A program made the position numbers and the translations under genes. Below, piece after piece: positions 9,901 to 19,652 of a stretch of 64,000 nt of DNA; the stretch's first letter is position 1, and each line of letters begins with the position of its first letter. The stretch is from an uncultured Prevotellaceae bacterium. Lineage in GTDB: Bacteria; Bacteroidota; Bacteroidia; Bacteroidales; Bacteroidaceae. The notes under the pieces are model-generated. The model had not been told where the DNA came from. It made no database searches and worked only from the letters and a program-made list of their open reading frames with translations. The stretch is from contig CACZIT010000004.1 in assembly GCA_902781315.1 (NCBI GenBank), positions 85,095 to 149,094 of the forward strand, read 5' to 3'.

Positions 9901-9964
9901 CATCAAAAATGTGTCTCAACGAAATAAAAGTCACTTTTTTGTTCGTTATATCCCGTTTTTTTGT

Positions 9965-9972
9965 TATTTTTG
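9965..9972 (+). promoter_or_regulatory. nqr operon promoter -7 box
   Basis: TATTTTTG fits TAnnTTTG. A TTTG lies at 9938-9941, a little farther upstream than usual. The nqrA ATG is at 10019. Confidence 0.65.
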
Positions 9973-10018
9973 CAACGTTTTTTAGAGATTATAATCTTAA
10001 ATAAATATTTTTTTAATT

Positions 10019-11368
10019 ATGGCAAATCTAATTAAGTTACGCAAAGGCTTAGACATCAAGCTGGAGGGTGCTGCCATGGAAAAGAAGGTAAACGTCGGGA
10101 TGTGTGAGGAATATGCCCTGCAACCCGAGGACTTTACTGGACTTGTTCCTAAAGTGGTGGTGCGAGAAGGCGACTATGTCAAGGCTGGCGACCCCTTGTT
10201 TGTCGACAAGAACTGCCCCGACGTGCGCTTTGCTTCTCCCGTGAGTGGCCAGGTGACGGCGGTAGTACGTGGCGACAGACGCAAGGTGCTCTGTGTGAAG
10301 GTGAAAGCCGATGCAGAGCAGAAGTATGCAGAATTTGGCAAGAAGGACGTTGGATCGCTCTCGGGCGACGAGGTGAAACAGGCACTGCTCGAGGCTGGTC
10401 TGTTTGGCTACATCAATCAGCTTCCCTATGCTGTGGCTACAAATCCCGCAACACAGCCTAAGGCCATTTTTGTGTCGGCACTGCGCGACATGCCGCTGGC
10501 TGGTAAGTTCGAATACGAGCTGGAGGGCAATGAGGCTGCGTTCCAGGCTGGACTGACGGCTCTGTCGAAGATGGCGAAGACCTATCTTGGTATCGGGCTG
10601 CTGCAGGTGAATGAAGCCCTGCATAAGGCCAAGGACGTGGAAGTGACCATCTTCGACGGACGATGCCCCGCAGGCAACGTTGGTGTGCAGGTGAACCACA
10701 TCGACCCGGTCAACAAGGGCGAAGTAGTCTGGACGGTCGATCCCTCGGCTGTCATCTTCTTCGGCCGCCTGTTCCTTACAGGACGTGTCGACCTGACCCG
10801 CACGGTGGCTATTGCCGGAAGCGAGGTCAGCGAGCCTGCTTATGCCGACGTTCTCGTGGGAACACCGCTGAAGGCTATGTTCGAAGGTCGTCTGAAGAAG
10901 CAAGACCACGTGCGCATTATCAACGGCAACCCGCTCACGGGCCGTCAGGATTCGATAGAAGGTTTCCTTGGTGCCCACACCAGCGAGGTGTGTGCTATTC
11001 CCGAGGGCGACGACAACGACGAGATGTTGGGCTGGATTATGCCGCGCACCAAGCAGTTCTCGGTCAACCGCAGTTATTTCTCTTGGCTCTTCAAGAACAA
11101 GACCTACAACATCGACGCCCGCGTAAAGGGCGGTGAACGCCACATGATTATGAGCGGTGAGTACGACAGCGTGCTGCCGATGGACATTTTTGGGGAATAC
11201 CTGATCAAGGCCATCATCACCGGCGACATCGACCGACAGGAGCAGCTGGGCATCTACGAAGTATCGCCCGAGGATTTCGCCTTGGCTGAGTTCGTTGACT
11301 CCTCTAAGTTGGAATTGCAGAAGATTGTGCGTCAGGGTCTTGACATCCTGCGCAAGGAGAATGCGTAA
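10019..11368 (+). CDS. nqrA: Na+-translocating NADH:quinone reductase subunit A
   Basis: 449 aa, full length. NqrA is the soluble cytoplasmic-side subunit associated with quinone binding in the six-subunit sodium pump. It begins NLIKLRKGLDIKLEG and has the characteristic N-terminal barrel-sandwich region with PDVRFASPVSGQV. It is the first gene of nqrABCDEF, with a 40-base gap to nqrB. The complex oxidises NADH, reduces (mena)quinone and exports Na+. Confidence 0.97.
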   Translation: MANLIKLRKGLDIKLEGAAMEKKVNVGMCEEYALQPEDFTGLVPKVVVREGDYVKAGDPLFVDKNCPDVRFASPVSGQVTAVVRGDRRKVLCVKVKADAEQKYAEFGKKDVGSLSGDEVKQALLEAGLFGYINQLPYAVATNPATQPKAIFVSALRDMPLAGKFEYELEGNEAAFQAGLTALSKMAKTYLGIGLLQVNEALHKAKDVEVTIFDGRCPAGNVGVQVNHIDPVNKGEVVWTVDPSAVIFFGRLFLTGRVDLTRTVAIAGSEVSEPAYADVLVGTPLKAMFEGRLKKQDHVRIINGNPLTGRQDSIEGFLGAHTSEVCAIPEGDDNDEMLGWIMPRTKQFSVNRSYFSWLFKNKTYNIDARVKGGERHMIMSGEYDSVLPMDIFGEYLIKAIITGDIDRQEQLGIYEVSPEDFALAEFVDSSKLELQKIVRQGLDILRKENA

Positions 11369-11408
11369 GAATCATAAATCGTAAATCCGAAAATCCGTAA
11401 ATATCCTT

Positions 11409-12569
11409 ATGAACGCATTAAGAAAATATTTGAATAACGTCAAGCCCAACTTCGAGGAGGGTGGCAAACTGCATGCCCTCAAGAGTGTGTTCGACGGATT
11501 CGAGACCTTCCTTTTTGTGCCGAATACAACGGCCAAGAGCGGTGCTCACATCCACGACGCCATCGACTCGAAGCGCATCATGTCGATGGTGGTCATCGCC
11601 CTGATGCCTGCCATGCTCTTCGGCATGTACAACGTGGGTTATCAGAACTATCTGGCCGCAGGCACACTGGCCTCGGCATCATTCTTCGAAATCTTCTGCT
11701 ACGGCTTCCTGGCCGTGCTGCCGAAGATTCTTGTCAGCTACATCGTAGGCCTCGGCATTGAGTTCATCTGGGCTCAGTGGAAAGGCGAGGAGATTCAGGA
11801 GGGCTACCTCGTGAGCGGTATCATCATTCCGCTCATTCTGCCGATTGGCTGTCCGCTGTGGATGCTGGCTCTGGCCTGTGCCTTTGCTGTGATCTTTGCC
11901 AAGGAAATCTTTGGCGGAACGGGCATGAATATCTTCAACGTGGCCATCGCCGCACGTATGTTCCTGTTCTTCTCCTATCCTTCGAAGATGACGGGCGACA
12001 CCATCTGGGTGGCCCAGAACAGCATCTTCGGCCTTGGCAACACGCTGCCCGACGGCTATACCGCAGCTACTCCCCTCGGTGAGATTGGCCAGGGCACCGA
12101 CGTCACTGCCTCCCTGCAGGACATGATTCTCGGTTTCATTCCCGGCAGTATCGGTGAGACCTCTGTCATCGCCATCGCCATTGGTGCCGTCATCCTGCTC
12201 TGGATGGGCATCGCTTCCTGGAAGACCATGTTGAGCGTGTTCGTAGGTGGCGGCTTGATGGCTTGCCTGTTCGAGCAGCTGGGCATGACACCCATCCATT
12301 GGTACGAGCACATCGTGCTGGGTGGCTTCTGCTTCGGTGCCGTCTTCATGGCCACCGACCCCGTCACCTCAGCCCGTACCGAGACTGGTAAGTACATCTA
12401 CGGCTTCCTGATTGGTGCTATGGCCGTGATCATTCGCGTGATGAATCCCGGCTATCCCGAGGGCATGATGCTCGCCATCTTCTTCGGCAACATGGTGGCA
12501 CCGCTCATCGACCATTGCATCGTTGCACGCAACATTTCGAAACGTATGAAAAGAGGAGGTACAAAATGA
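11409..12569 (+). CDS. nqrB: Na+-translocating NADH:quinone reductase subunit B
   Basis: 386 aa with about ten membrane helices. NqrB carries covalently bound FMN; here the likely attachment residue is Thr221 in DGYTAATPLG. It belongs to the membrane sodium-conducting core together with NqrD and NqrE. Its stop overlaps the nqrC start as ATGA (12566-12569). Confidence 0.97.
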   Translation: MNALRKYLNNVKPNFEEGGKLHALKSVFDGFETFLFVPNTTAKSGAHIHDAIDSKRIMSMVVIALMPAMLFGMYNVGYQNYLAAGTLASASFFEIFCYGFLAVLPKILVSYIVGLGIEFIWAQWKGEEIQEGYLVSGIIIPLILPIGCPLWMLALACAFAVIFAKEIFGGTGMNIFNVAIAARMFLFFSYPSKMTGDTIWVAQNSIFGLGNTLPDGYTAATPLGEIGQGTDVTASLQDMILGFIPGSIGETSVIAIAIGAVILLWMGIASWKTMLSVFVGGGLMACLFEQLGMTPIHWYEHIVLGGFCFGAVFMATDPVTSARTETGKYIYGFLIGAMAVIIRVMNPGYPEGMMLAIFFGNMVAPLIDHCIVARNISKRMKRGGTK

Positions 12570-13246
12570 GCAAGCTAAATACAAATTCGAACACGTACAT
12601 TATATTATATAGTGCGGTTCTCGTTGTCATCGTGGCCTTCCTGCTTGCCTTCGTCTTCAAGGCACTGAAGCCTATGCAGGATGCCAACGTGGCACTCGAC
12701 GTGAAGAAGCAGATTCTCTACTCGCTCAACATCCGCGGACTGGACGGCCAGGAGGCTGAAGCCAAATATGCCGAGGTGGTGAAGGAAGAGCAGGAGAATG
12801 CCGACGGCCAGAAGGTCTATCAATGCGAAGTTGATGGCCAGCACGTCCTGGTGGCCAGCCTGAAGGGCATGGGCCTCTGGGGTGGCATCAGCGGCTATCT
12901 GGGCATTAAGGACGATGGCACCGTCTATGGCGCCTACTTCAACCATGAGGGCGAGACTGCCGGTCTGGGTGCTGAGATCAAGGACTCGCAGGCCTGGCAG
13001 GAGAAGTTCCAAGGCAAGAAAATCTTCGATGCCGACGGCAACGTCGTGCTCTCTGTGGTGAAGAAGGTGGAGAATCCTGAAACGCAGGTCGACTGTGTGA
13101 CAGGTGCCACACTCACCTCCAACGGTGTTGACGCCATGCTGAAAGATGGTCTGAAGAAATTCTTCAAGCCCACCGTCGACACGCCTGAAGAAGTTGCGGC
13201 CAATGCCGAGACCGAGAGTGTTAATTCTACTGCCAATGAGGAGTAA
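12566..13246 (+). CDS. nqrC: Na+-translocating NADH:quinone reductase subunit C
   Basis: 226 aa, one N-terminal membrane helix (about 11-30) and a periplasmic FMN domain. The flavin attachment motif is DCVTGATLTS with Thr182 as the expected phosphoester site. The open frame reaches upstream to 12515, but ATG 12566 has an AGGAGGT Shine-Dalgarno at 12554-12560 and overlaps the nqrB stop, so it is the true start. The flavin transferase ApbE needed to load FMN is not in this window. Confidence 0.97.
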   Translation: MSKLNTNSNTYIILYSAVLVVIVAFLLAFVFKALKPMQDANVALDVKKQILYSLNIRGLDGQEAEAKYAEVVKEEQENADGQKVYQCEVDGQHVLVASLKGMGLWGGISGYLGIKDDGTVYGAYFNHEGETAGLGAEIKDSQAWQEKFQGKKIFDADGNVVLSVVKKVENPETQVDCVTGATLTSNGVDAMLKDGLKKFFKPTVDTPEEVAANAETESVNSTANEE

Positions 13247-13278
13247 ATAATCGTAAATCAGTAAATCGTAATTACTTT

Positions 13279-13902
13279 ATGGCATTACTTAGCAAACAAA
13301 ACAAAGAGGCTCTCGTCAATCCGCTGAACCTCGATCATCCGATACTTGTACAGGTACTGGGCATCTGCTCGGCACTTGCCGTCACCAGCCAGCTGAAGCC
13401 GGCCATCGTGATGGGCTTGGCCGTGACGGTGATTACGGCGTTCTCTAACGTCATCATCTCTACCATTCGCAACACCATCCCCAACCGCATCCGCATCGTC
13501 GTGCAGCTCGTGGTGGTGGCAGCTCTCGTGACCATTGTCTCTCAGATTCTGAAGGCCTACGTCTACGACGTCAGCGTGCAGCTCTCTGTCTACGTTGGTC
13601 TGATCATCACCAACTGCATCCTCATGGGACGCCTTGAGGCCTTCGCCATGCAGAACAAGCCGTGGCCTTCGTTCCTCGATGGCATCGGCAACGGTCTGGG
13701 CTACGCCATGATTCTGGTCATCGTCGGTGCCTTCCGCGAGTTCTTCGGCCGCGGTTCGCTGCTGGGCTTCCAGATCATCCCCGACGGCTGCTACGACTTT
13801 GGCTACATGAACAACGGCATGATGACGATGCCTGCCATGGCACTCATCCTCGTGGGTTGTGTTATTTGGATTCATCGTGCTTACTTTTATAAGGAGAAAT
13901 AA
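13279..13902 (+). CDS. nqrD: Na+-translocating NADH:quinone reductase subunit D
   Basis: 207 aa, six membrane helices, a normal NqrD. It is a paralogue of NqrE and RnfA/RnfE; the pair binds an iron centre within the membrane. Position fourth in nqrABCDEF, 3 bases before nqrE, fixes the subunit identity. Confidence 0.96.
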   Translation: MALLSKQNKEALVNPLNLDHPILVQVLGICSALAVTSQLKPAIVMGLAVTVITAFSNVIISTIRNTIPNRIRIVVQLVVVAALVTIVSQILKAYVYDVSVQLSVYVGLIITNCILMGRLEAFAMQNKPWPSFLDGIGNGLGYAMILVIVGAFREFFGRGSLLGFQIIPDGCYDFGYMNNGMMTMPAMALILVGCVIWIHRAYFYKEK

Positions 13903-13905
13903 GTT

Positions 13906-14532
13906 ATGGAACACGCAATAAGTCTTTTCTTCCGTTCGATATTCGTCGACAACATGATCTTTGCCTTCTTCCTCGGCATGTGCTCTTACCTGGCCGTGTC
14001 GAAGACGGTGAAGACATCGCTCGGCCTGGGCATGGCTGTCACGTTCGTGCTCTTTGTCACCGTGCCTGTCGACTATCTGTTGCAAACCAAGGTGCTCGGC
14101 CCCGACTGCCTCGTTGAGGGTGTCGACCTGAGCTATCTCTCGTTCATACTCTTTATTGCTGTCATCGCCGGTATCGTGCAGCTTGTCGAGATGGTGGTCG
14201 AGAAGTATTCACCCTCGCTCTATGCTGCCCTGGGCATCTTCCTGCCGCTCATCGCCGTGAACTGTGCCATCATGGGTGCCTCGCTCTTCATGCAGCAGCG
14301 CATCCTGCTCGACCCCTCCAACACGCAGGCCATCACCTCCGTCTGGGATGCTATGGTCTATGCCATTGGCTCCGGTCTCGGCTGGACGCTGGCCATCGTG
14401 CTGCTGGGTGCCATCCGCGAGAAGATGCAGTACTGCGACGTGCCCAAACCCCTGCAGGGACTCGGCATCACCTTCATCACGGTTGGCCTGATGGCTATGG
14501 CCATGATGTGTTTCTCAGGTCTAAACATTTAA
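13906..14532 (+). CDS. nqrE: Na+-translocating NADH:quinone reductase subunit E
   Basis: 208 aa, six membrane helices. Begins [20 protein letters not shown], the conserved NqrE opening. Partner of NqrD in the membrane core. It follows nqrD by three bases and precedes nqrF by 19. Confidence 0.96.
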   Translation: MEHAISLFFRSIFVDNMIFAFFLGMCSYLAVSKTVKTSLGLGMAVTFVLFVTVPVDYLLQTKVLGPDCLVEGVDLSYLSFILFIAVIAGIVQLVEMVVEKYSPSLYAALGIFLPLIAVNCAIMGASLFMQQRILLDPSNTQAITSVWDAMVYAIGSGLGWTLAIVLLGAIREKMQYCDVPKPLQGLGITFITVGLMAMAMMCFSGLNI

Positions 14533-14551
14533 ATAAGGAGGCAAGACAGAC

Positions 14552-15817
14552 ATGTTACAGTTTATTTTATACAGCATCGGAGTATTTCTGATTGTAATCC
14601 TCCTTTTGGTAGTAATCCTGCTGGTGGCCAAGAAGTATCTCTCGCCATCGGGCAATGTGAATATCGAGATCAACGGCGACCGCACCATTAACGTGCCCCA
14701 GGGTGCTTCGCTCATGTCCACACTCAACGAGAACGGCGTATTCCTGCCCAGTGCCTGTGGTGGTAAGGCCTCTTGCGGACAGTGCAAGGTGCAGGTGCTC
14801 GAGGGTGGGGGAGAGATCCTCGATTCCGAGAAGCCCCACTTCTCTCGCAAGGAAATCAAAGCTGGCTGGCGTCTGGGCTGCCAGTGCAAGGTGAAGGGCG
14901 ATCTGAAGATTCACGTCGACGAGTCCATCCTCGGCGTGAAGGAGTACGAGTGCACCGTCATCTCCAACAAGAACGTCGCCACGTTCATCAAGGAGTTCAA
15001 GGTGCAGCTGCCTGCCGGAGCCCACATGGACTTCCTGCCCGGCTCCTACGCTCAGATCAAGATTCCTGCTTTCGACTGCATCGACTACAACGACTACGAC
15101 CGCGACCTCATCACCGAGGAGTATCTGCCGTCGTGGGAGAAGTTCAAGATGTTCGACCTGAAGTGTAAGAACCCCGAGCCCACCATCCGTGCTTACTCCA
15201 TGGCCAACTATCCTGCCGAGGGCGATGTGTTCATGCTGACCGTGCGTATTGCCACACCGCCGTTCAAGCCCGACCGTTCTGGCTTCATGGAGGTGAACCC
15301 CGGTATTGCTTCCAGCTACATCTTCTCGCTGAAGCCCGGCGACAAGGTCATCATGTCGGGTCCTTACGGCGACTTCCACCCGCACTTCGACTCAAAGAAG
15401 GAGATGATCTGGGTTGGTGGTGGTGCAGGTATGGCTCCGCTGCGCGCACAGATCATGCACATGACGAAGACTCTCCACACCACCGATCGCGAGATGCACT
15501 ACTTCTACGGTGCACGTGCACTGAACGAGGTGTTCTATCTCGACGACTTCCTCGGCTTGGAGAAGGAGTTCCCCAACTTCCATTTCCACCTCGCCCTCGA
15601 CCGTCCCGATCCTGCTGCCGATGCAACCGGCGTGAAGTACACTCCGGGCTTCGTCCATCAGGTGATGTACAACACCTACCTCAAGGACCACGAGGCTCCC
15701 GAGGATGTGGAGTACTACATGTGCGGACCTGGCCCCATGTCGAATGCCGTCGTGCAGATGCTCGACTCACTCGGCGTAGAGCCCGAGAGTATCATGTACG
15801 ATAACTTCGGCGGATAG
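14552..15817 (+). CDS. nqrF: Na+-translocating NADH:quinone reductase subunit F
   Basis: 421 aa, the NADH-oxidising entry subunit. It has one N-terminal membrane helix (about 5-27), a 2Fe-2S ferredoxin domain with Cys69, Cys75, Cys78 and probably Cys110, an FAD-binding motif RAYSMANYP and a C-terminal NADH domain (WVGGGAGMAPLRAQI, CGPGPM). An AAGGAGG-like Shine-Dalgarno is present. Last gene of the operon. Confidence 0.97.
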   Translation: MLQFILYSIGVFLIVILLLVVILLVAKKYLSPSGNVNIEINGDRTINVPQGASLMSTLNENGVFLPSACGGKASCGQCKVQVLEGGGEILDSEKPHFSRKEIKAGWRLGCQCKVKGDLKIHVDESILGVKEYECTVISNKNVATFIKEFKVQLPAGAHMDFLPGSYAQIKIPAFDCIDYNDYDRDLITEEYLPSWEKFKMFDLKCKNPEPTIRAYSMANYPAEGDVFMLTVRIATPPFKPDRSGFMEVNPGIASSYIFSLKPGDKVIMSGPYGDFHPHFDSKKEMIWVGGGAGMAPLRAQIMHMTKTLHTTDREMHYFYGARALNEVFYLDDFLGLEKEFPNFHFHLALDRPDPAADATGVKYTPGFVHQVMYNTYLKDHEAPEDVEYYMCGPGPMSNAVVQMLDSLGVEPESIMYDNFGG

Positions 15818-16148
15818 TTCGCTCTTAAAGCTGTTGCCTAAAAAAGGACTGGTAAAGCCTTTCGTGGGCAGCAGCTACTCTGTTTAGAGGAACTTAAAGA
15901 CGCTTTTAGAGCTTACATAAGCCCCGTTTATAGGCTGCGGAAGACTCTCCTGTATGCTACAGAAGGCCTTCCCATAACCTACAAACGGGGCTTTTATATG
16001 CTACAAAAAGGGCCTTTTGTATGCTACAAACGGGGCTTTTGTATGCTACAAACGGGGCATGATGACAAATCGCCCGTCAAATGAGGACGGGATGACGAAT
16101 TCTCGTGCTGCTGACAAGCGCCTTCGAAAACCTGGCGCCATTCATCTG
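15818..16148. other. Convergent intergenic gap with a 22-bp repeat array
   Basis: Between nqrF (+) and the EamA gene (-). It holds the family B array and an inverted unit before it. I see no gene. The frame 16017-16514 runs through the repeats and antisense to the EamA gene. Confidence 0.75.
15916..16065 (+). repeat. 22-bp repeat array, family B
   Basis: Five direct units starting at 15955, 15977, 15999, 16022 and 16044 (period 22, one unit 23) have consensus TGCTACAAACGGGGCTTTTGTA. The unit contains the dyad TACAA-N10-TTGTA. One unit in inverse orientation lies at 15916-15937 and could pair with the unit at 15977 to form a large hairpin. The sequence is unrelated to family A. Confidence 0.9.
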
Positions 16149-17060
16149 TTACCGAGTCTGCCGGGCTGTGACAAAGTAGGCACCGAGGAGAACGAGGAGG
16201 GCAGCTACAGGCTTGTCCCACGTGAAGAGGTCTTGGCCGATGGCAATGGCGACGAGGGAGGCAACGACGGGTTGGAGGTTCGTGTAGATACTGACGGTAG
16301 TAGCCCGGAGGTATTGCATGGCAAAGGGGATCATGAAATAGCCCAGCACGGTAGCGAAAACAACGATGAAGAGCATGCCGAGCGCACCGCGCAGCCAGTC
16401 GGACGTCAGGGCAGCCTGCGTGATGAGGGGCGTGCTTTGGATGTCGCCGATAGCGAAGGGTACAACGGCAATGCTGGAAACGAGGAAAATCCACTTCATC
16501 TGGGTCACGGCTGAATAGCGCTCAGAGACCTTGCGCGTGATGAGTAGATAAACCACCCAGGTGAGGACGCTGAGCAAGGCGAGGAGAATGCCCAACAGAT
16601 CGTTGCGTCCCGTGCCTGACTGCCAGCCCACAAACACCATGAGGGCGGCTCCAGCGAAGGCTAACACAACGCCCAAGGTCTTCAGGCTGGTAATGCGTTC
16701 GCCAAGGAAAAGGGCAGCCATGAGCATGGTGGCGATGGGGGTAAGTGTGGCGATGAGCGAGAAGTAGACGGGAGTGGTGAACTCGAGGGCCCATGCCGTG
16801 AGCGTCTGGGAGATGACGAATCCGAGCAGTCCGCCTGCCATGATGACGAGCAGGTCGCGCTTCTCCACATGTTCGCGGGGCAGGAAACTGGCTATGCACC
16901 AGAAGATAAGGGCTGCGCCGATGCAACGAAAGGCCATGTAGGTCATGGGGGTGACCCAGGAGGTGAGCAGGTATTTGGTGAGGGGCACGCCGAGTCCGAA
17001 GATGACGTTGGCTGTCAGGATAGCGGCATGGGCTTTGGTGATGTTGTTGTTTTGTTTCAT
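16149..17060 (-). CDS. EamA/DMT-family transporter
   Basis: 303 aa with ten predicted membrane helices arranged as two EamA repeats, typical of drug/metabolite transporters that export amino acids or small metabolites. Begins MKQNNNITKAHAAILTANVIFG; the second repeat starts near residue 150. Substrate cannot be read from sequence. Single gene with its own promoter, divergent from pcrA. Confidence 0.9.
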   Translation of the reverse strand: MKQNNNITKAHAAILTANVIFGLGVPLTKYLLTSWVTPMTYMAFRCIGAALIFWCIASFLPREHVEKRDLLVIMAGGLLGFVISQTLTAWALEFTTPVYFSLIATLTPIATMLMAALFLGERITSLKTLGVVLAFAGAALMVFVGWQSGTGRNDLLGILLALLSVLTWVVYLLITRKVSERYSAVTQMKWIFLVSSIAVVPFAIGDIQSTPLITQAALTSDWLRGALGMLFIVVFATVLGYFMIPFAMQYLRATTVSIYTNLQPVVASLVAIAIGQDLFTWDKPVAALLVLLGAYFVTARQTR

Positions 17061-17094
17061 GATGTTTTTAATAGATGTTTTTGTCTTGCGGCTG

Positions 17095-17125
17095 CAAAGT
17101 TACGAAAAGTAGTGAGCAATTCAAA
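17095..17125 (-). promoter_or_regulatory. Promoter of the EamA gene
   Basis: Minus-strand TTTG (17125-17122), 19-base spacer, TAACTTTG (17102-17095): a full Bacteroidota promoter. Confidence 0.8.
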
Positions 17126-17140
17126 ATAAATAGGTTTTAT

Positions 17141-17172
17141 TTTGTCTAACCTTCGTTTTTTTCGTATCTTTG
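17141..17172 (+). promoter_or_regulatory. pcrA promoter
   Basis: TTTG at 17141-17144, 20-base spacer, TATCTTTG at 17165-17172. The start codon follows at 17194. Confidence 0.85.
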
Positions 17173-17193
17173 CATTTCCAATTTTAGATAATC

Positions 17194-19506
17194 ATGACAG
17201 AGAGAGAAAACGAATTGCTAAAGGAACTGAATGAAAGTCAGCGCGAAGCAGTGTTGTGGTGCGATGGTCCGCAGCTGGTGATAGCCGGTGCGGGCAGTGG
17301 CAAGACCCGCGTGCTGACCTACAAAATAGCCTATTTGCTGCAGCAGGGCATGAAGCCGTGGAACGTGCTGGCTCTGACGTTCACGAACAAGGCTGCCAAC
17401 GAGATGAAGCAACGCATAGGCCGCCTGGTGGGTCAGGAGGCTGCGTCGCAGTTGAATATGGGCACGTTCCATTCGGTGCTGGCTCGCGTGCTGCGTGTGG
17501 AAGCCGAGCTGATGGGCTTTAGCAGGAGTTTCACTATCTACGACGAGGCCGACTCGCGTTCGCTGCTGAAGTCGATTGTGAAGGAAATGGCGCTCGACGA
17601 GAAACAGTATAAGCCCGCCTCTGTTCACGCGCTTATCTCGATGGCAAAGAACCACCTGATAAGTGCTGCCGAATATGCCGCTGACGCCGAGGTGAGACAG
17701 CGCGACAGCAATTCGCGGATGCCCGAGGTGGGGCGCATCTTTCTTGCCTATGAGCAGCGTTGCCGTCAGGCGAACGCGATGGATTTCGACGACCTGCTGG
17801 TGATGGCCTACCGCTTGCTGAGCGGACATCGGGAGGTGCTGGAGAAGTACAGGCAGCGTTTCCGCTATGTGCTTGTAGACGAGTATCAGGACACGAACTA
17901 CGCTCAGCAGCAGATTGTCTGGCTGCTGACACAGGAGCACCAGCGTGTTTGCGTGGTGGGCGACGATGCACAGAGCATCTATGCCTTCCGTGGTGCCAAC
18001 ATCGATAATATTCTGAATTTCCAGAAAATATACGAGGGTGCGCGTCTTTTTAAGCTGGAACGCAATTATCGTTCGACGCAGCGCATCGTGCAGGCCGCTA
18101 ACAGCCTGATCAGAAAAAATGAGCGGCAGATACCGAAGGATGTGTACAGCCGCAATGCTGAAGGCGAGAAGCTGCAGTTGAAGCAGGTGTATTCTGACAA
18201 AGAAGAAGCTGCCGTGGTGTGTAAGGACATCAAGCGGTTGTGCCGTCAGGAGAGAGGCGACTACAACGACTTCGCCATTCTCTATCGCACGAATGCGCAG
18301 AGCCGTCCGTTCGAGGAGGAGATGCGTCGCCAGAACATTCCCTACCGCATCTACGGCGGTCTCAGCTTCTATCAGCGTAAGGAGATAAAAGACATCATCG
18401 GCTATTTCCGTCTGGTGAGCAACAAGGACGACGAGGAGGCCATGAAGCGCATCATCAACTATCCGGCCAGGGGCATCGGTAATACCACTGTGCAGAAGAT
18501 TGCCGAGGCTGCCCAGCAAGGCGGGGTGAGTTTCTGGTATGTAATCAGCCATCCGCAGGAGTGTGGTCTGGACGTCAACCGCGGCACGATGGCAAAGATT
18601 GATGCCTTCAGGCTGATGATAGAGGGATTCCGCGAAAAGATGGCTACCACTGACGCCTACGAACTGGGTAAGGAAATCGTTCAGTCGAGCGGTATTGCGC
18701 AGGATCTCTTTTCCGGTAGCGATGCCGACGATTTGGCGCGCCAGCAGAACCTTGAGGAGTTCATGAATGGCCTGCAGGATTTTGTTGACACGCGGCGCGA
18801 GGAAGGCCGCGAGGACGAAGTGCTGCTGCCCGACTTCCTTCAGGAGGTGTCATTGCTCACCGACTTGGACAGCGACGACGGCAGTGAGAGCCGCGTGGCC
18901 CTGATGACAGTCCATGCCGCCAAGGGTCTGGAGTTTCCTGTCGTTTTCGTGGTGGGCATGGAGGAGAACATCTTCCCGAGCCCTATGGCCTGCAACTCGC
19001 TGCGTGAACTGGAGGAGGAGCGCCGGTTGCTCTATGTGGCCATCACGCGAGCCGAACGCCATTGCATCCTGACGTGTGCTAAGAACCGTTGGCGCTATGG
19101 GAAGTTGGAGTTCGATGTGCCCAGCCGATTCCTGAAAGACATAGACCCGTCGCTGATGACAATCGAAGGCGAGGACGAACCTGCTGGCTTCACTCCGATA
19201 CGTCGTACGGAGAGAACGTCGTTCCCGTCTGCCAGCCGATTCCGCCAGCAGCAGGTGCAGCAGGTGGCGCCTCCCGCCACGAATCTGCGAAGAGTGAGCG
19301 ACGCGCTGAGAAACGAGCCTCGCAGCGGCGCTGCAGGCAGTGCCCCGTTGCAGGAGGGCAACGTGATAGAGCACCAGCGCTTCGGCATAGGAACCGTGGT
19401 GAAGGTGGAGGGAACGGGCGAAAACACGAAGGCCACCGTTGACTTCCGTAATACGGGCACCAAACAGTTGCTGCTGAAGTTTGCCAAGTTCAAGGTGATA
19501 GGGTAG
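17194..19506 (+). CDS. pcrA: UvrD/PcrA-type ATP-dependent DNA helicase
   Basis: 770 aa superfamily 1A 3'-5' helicase for repair and removal of replication obstacles. Walker A AGAGSGKT is at 31-38, followed by LTFTNKAANEMKQR, the DEYQDTN Walker B region, VVGDDAQSIYAFRGA and LMTVHAAKGLEFPVVFV. The C-terminal tail has the PcrA/UvrD small domain (HQRFGIGTVVKVEG) that contacts RNA polymerase in homologues. Single gene with a complete promoter. Confidence 0.95.
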   Translation: MTERENELLKELNESQREAVLWCDGPQLVIAGAGSGKTRVLTYKIAYLLQQGMKPWNVLALTFTNKAANEMKQRIGRLVGQEAASQLNMGTFHSVLARVLRVEAELMGFSRSFTIYDEADSRSLLKSIVKEMALDEKQYKPASVHALISMAKNHLISAAEYAADAEVRQRDSNSRMPEVGRIFLAYEQRCRQANAMDFDDLLVMAYRLLSGHREVLEKYRQRFRYVLVDEYQDTNYAQQQIVWLLTQEHQRVCVVGDDAQSIYAFRGANIDNILNFQKIYEGARLFKLERNYRSTQRIVQAANSLIRKNERQIPKDVYSRNAEGEKLQLKQVYSDKEEAAVVCKDIKRLCRQERGDYNDFAILYRTNAQSRPFEEEMRRQNIPYRIYGGLSFYQRKEIKDIIGYFRLVSNKDDEEAMKRIINYPARGIGNTTVQKIAEAAQQGGVSFWYVISHPQECGLDVNRGTMAKIDAFRLMIEGFREKMATTDAYELGKEIVQSSGIAQDLFSGSDADDLARQQNLEEFMNGLQDFVDTRREEGREDEVLLPDFLQEVSLLTDLDSDDGSESRVALMTVHAAKGLEFPVVFVVGMEENIFPSPMACNSLRELEEERRLLYVAITRAERHCILTCAKNRWRYGKLEFDVPSRFLKDIDPSLMTIEGEDEPAGFTPIRRTERTSFPSASRFRQQQVQQVAPPATNLRRVSDALRNEPRSGAAGSAPLQEGNVIEHQRFGIGTVVKVEGTGENTKATVDFRNTGTKQLLLKFAKFKVIG

Positions 19507-19581
19507 TGGGCGCGAGCCGCGAAGTACTTATTTTAACGTGAGTTCGACGATTTTGATTATATACTAATCGTCAGCTGATGA

Positions 19582-19620
19582 ACGTGAGTGTGATTGGTTT
19601 CAATTGCACTCGCGTTTTTT
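19582..19620 (+). terminator. Terminator hairpin of the family A module, copy 2
   Basis: Stem 19582-19596 with 19601-19615, loop GTTT, T run to 19620. Nearly identical to the hairpin after tamB, including flanking CTGATGAACG. Confidence 0.88.
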
Positions 19621-19652
19621 GTGTTACCTACAGAACTACCGTTTCACGTCTT

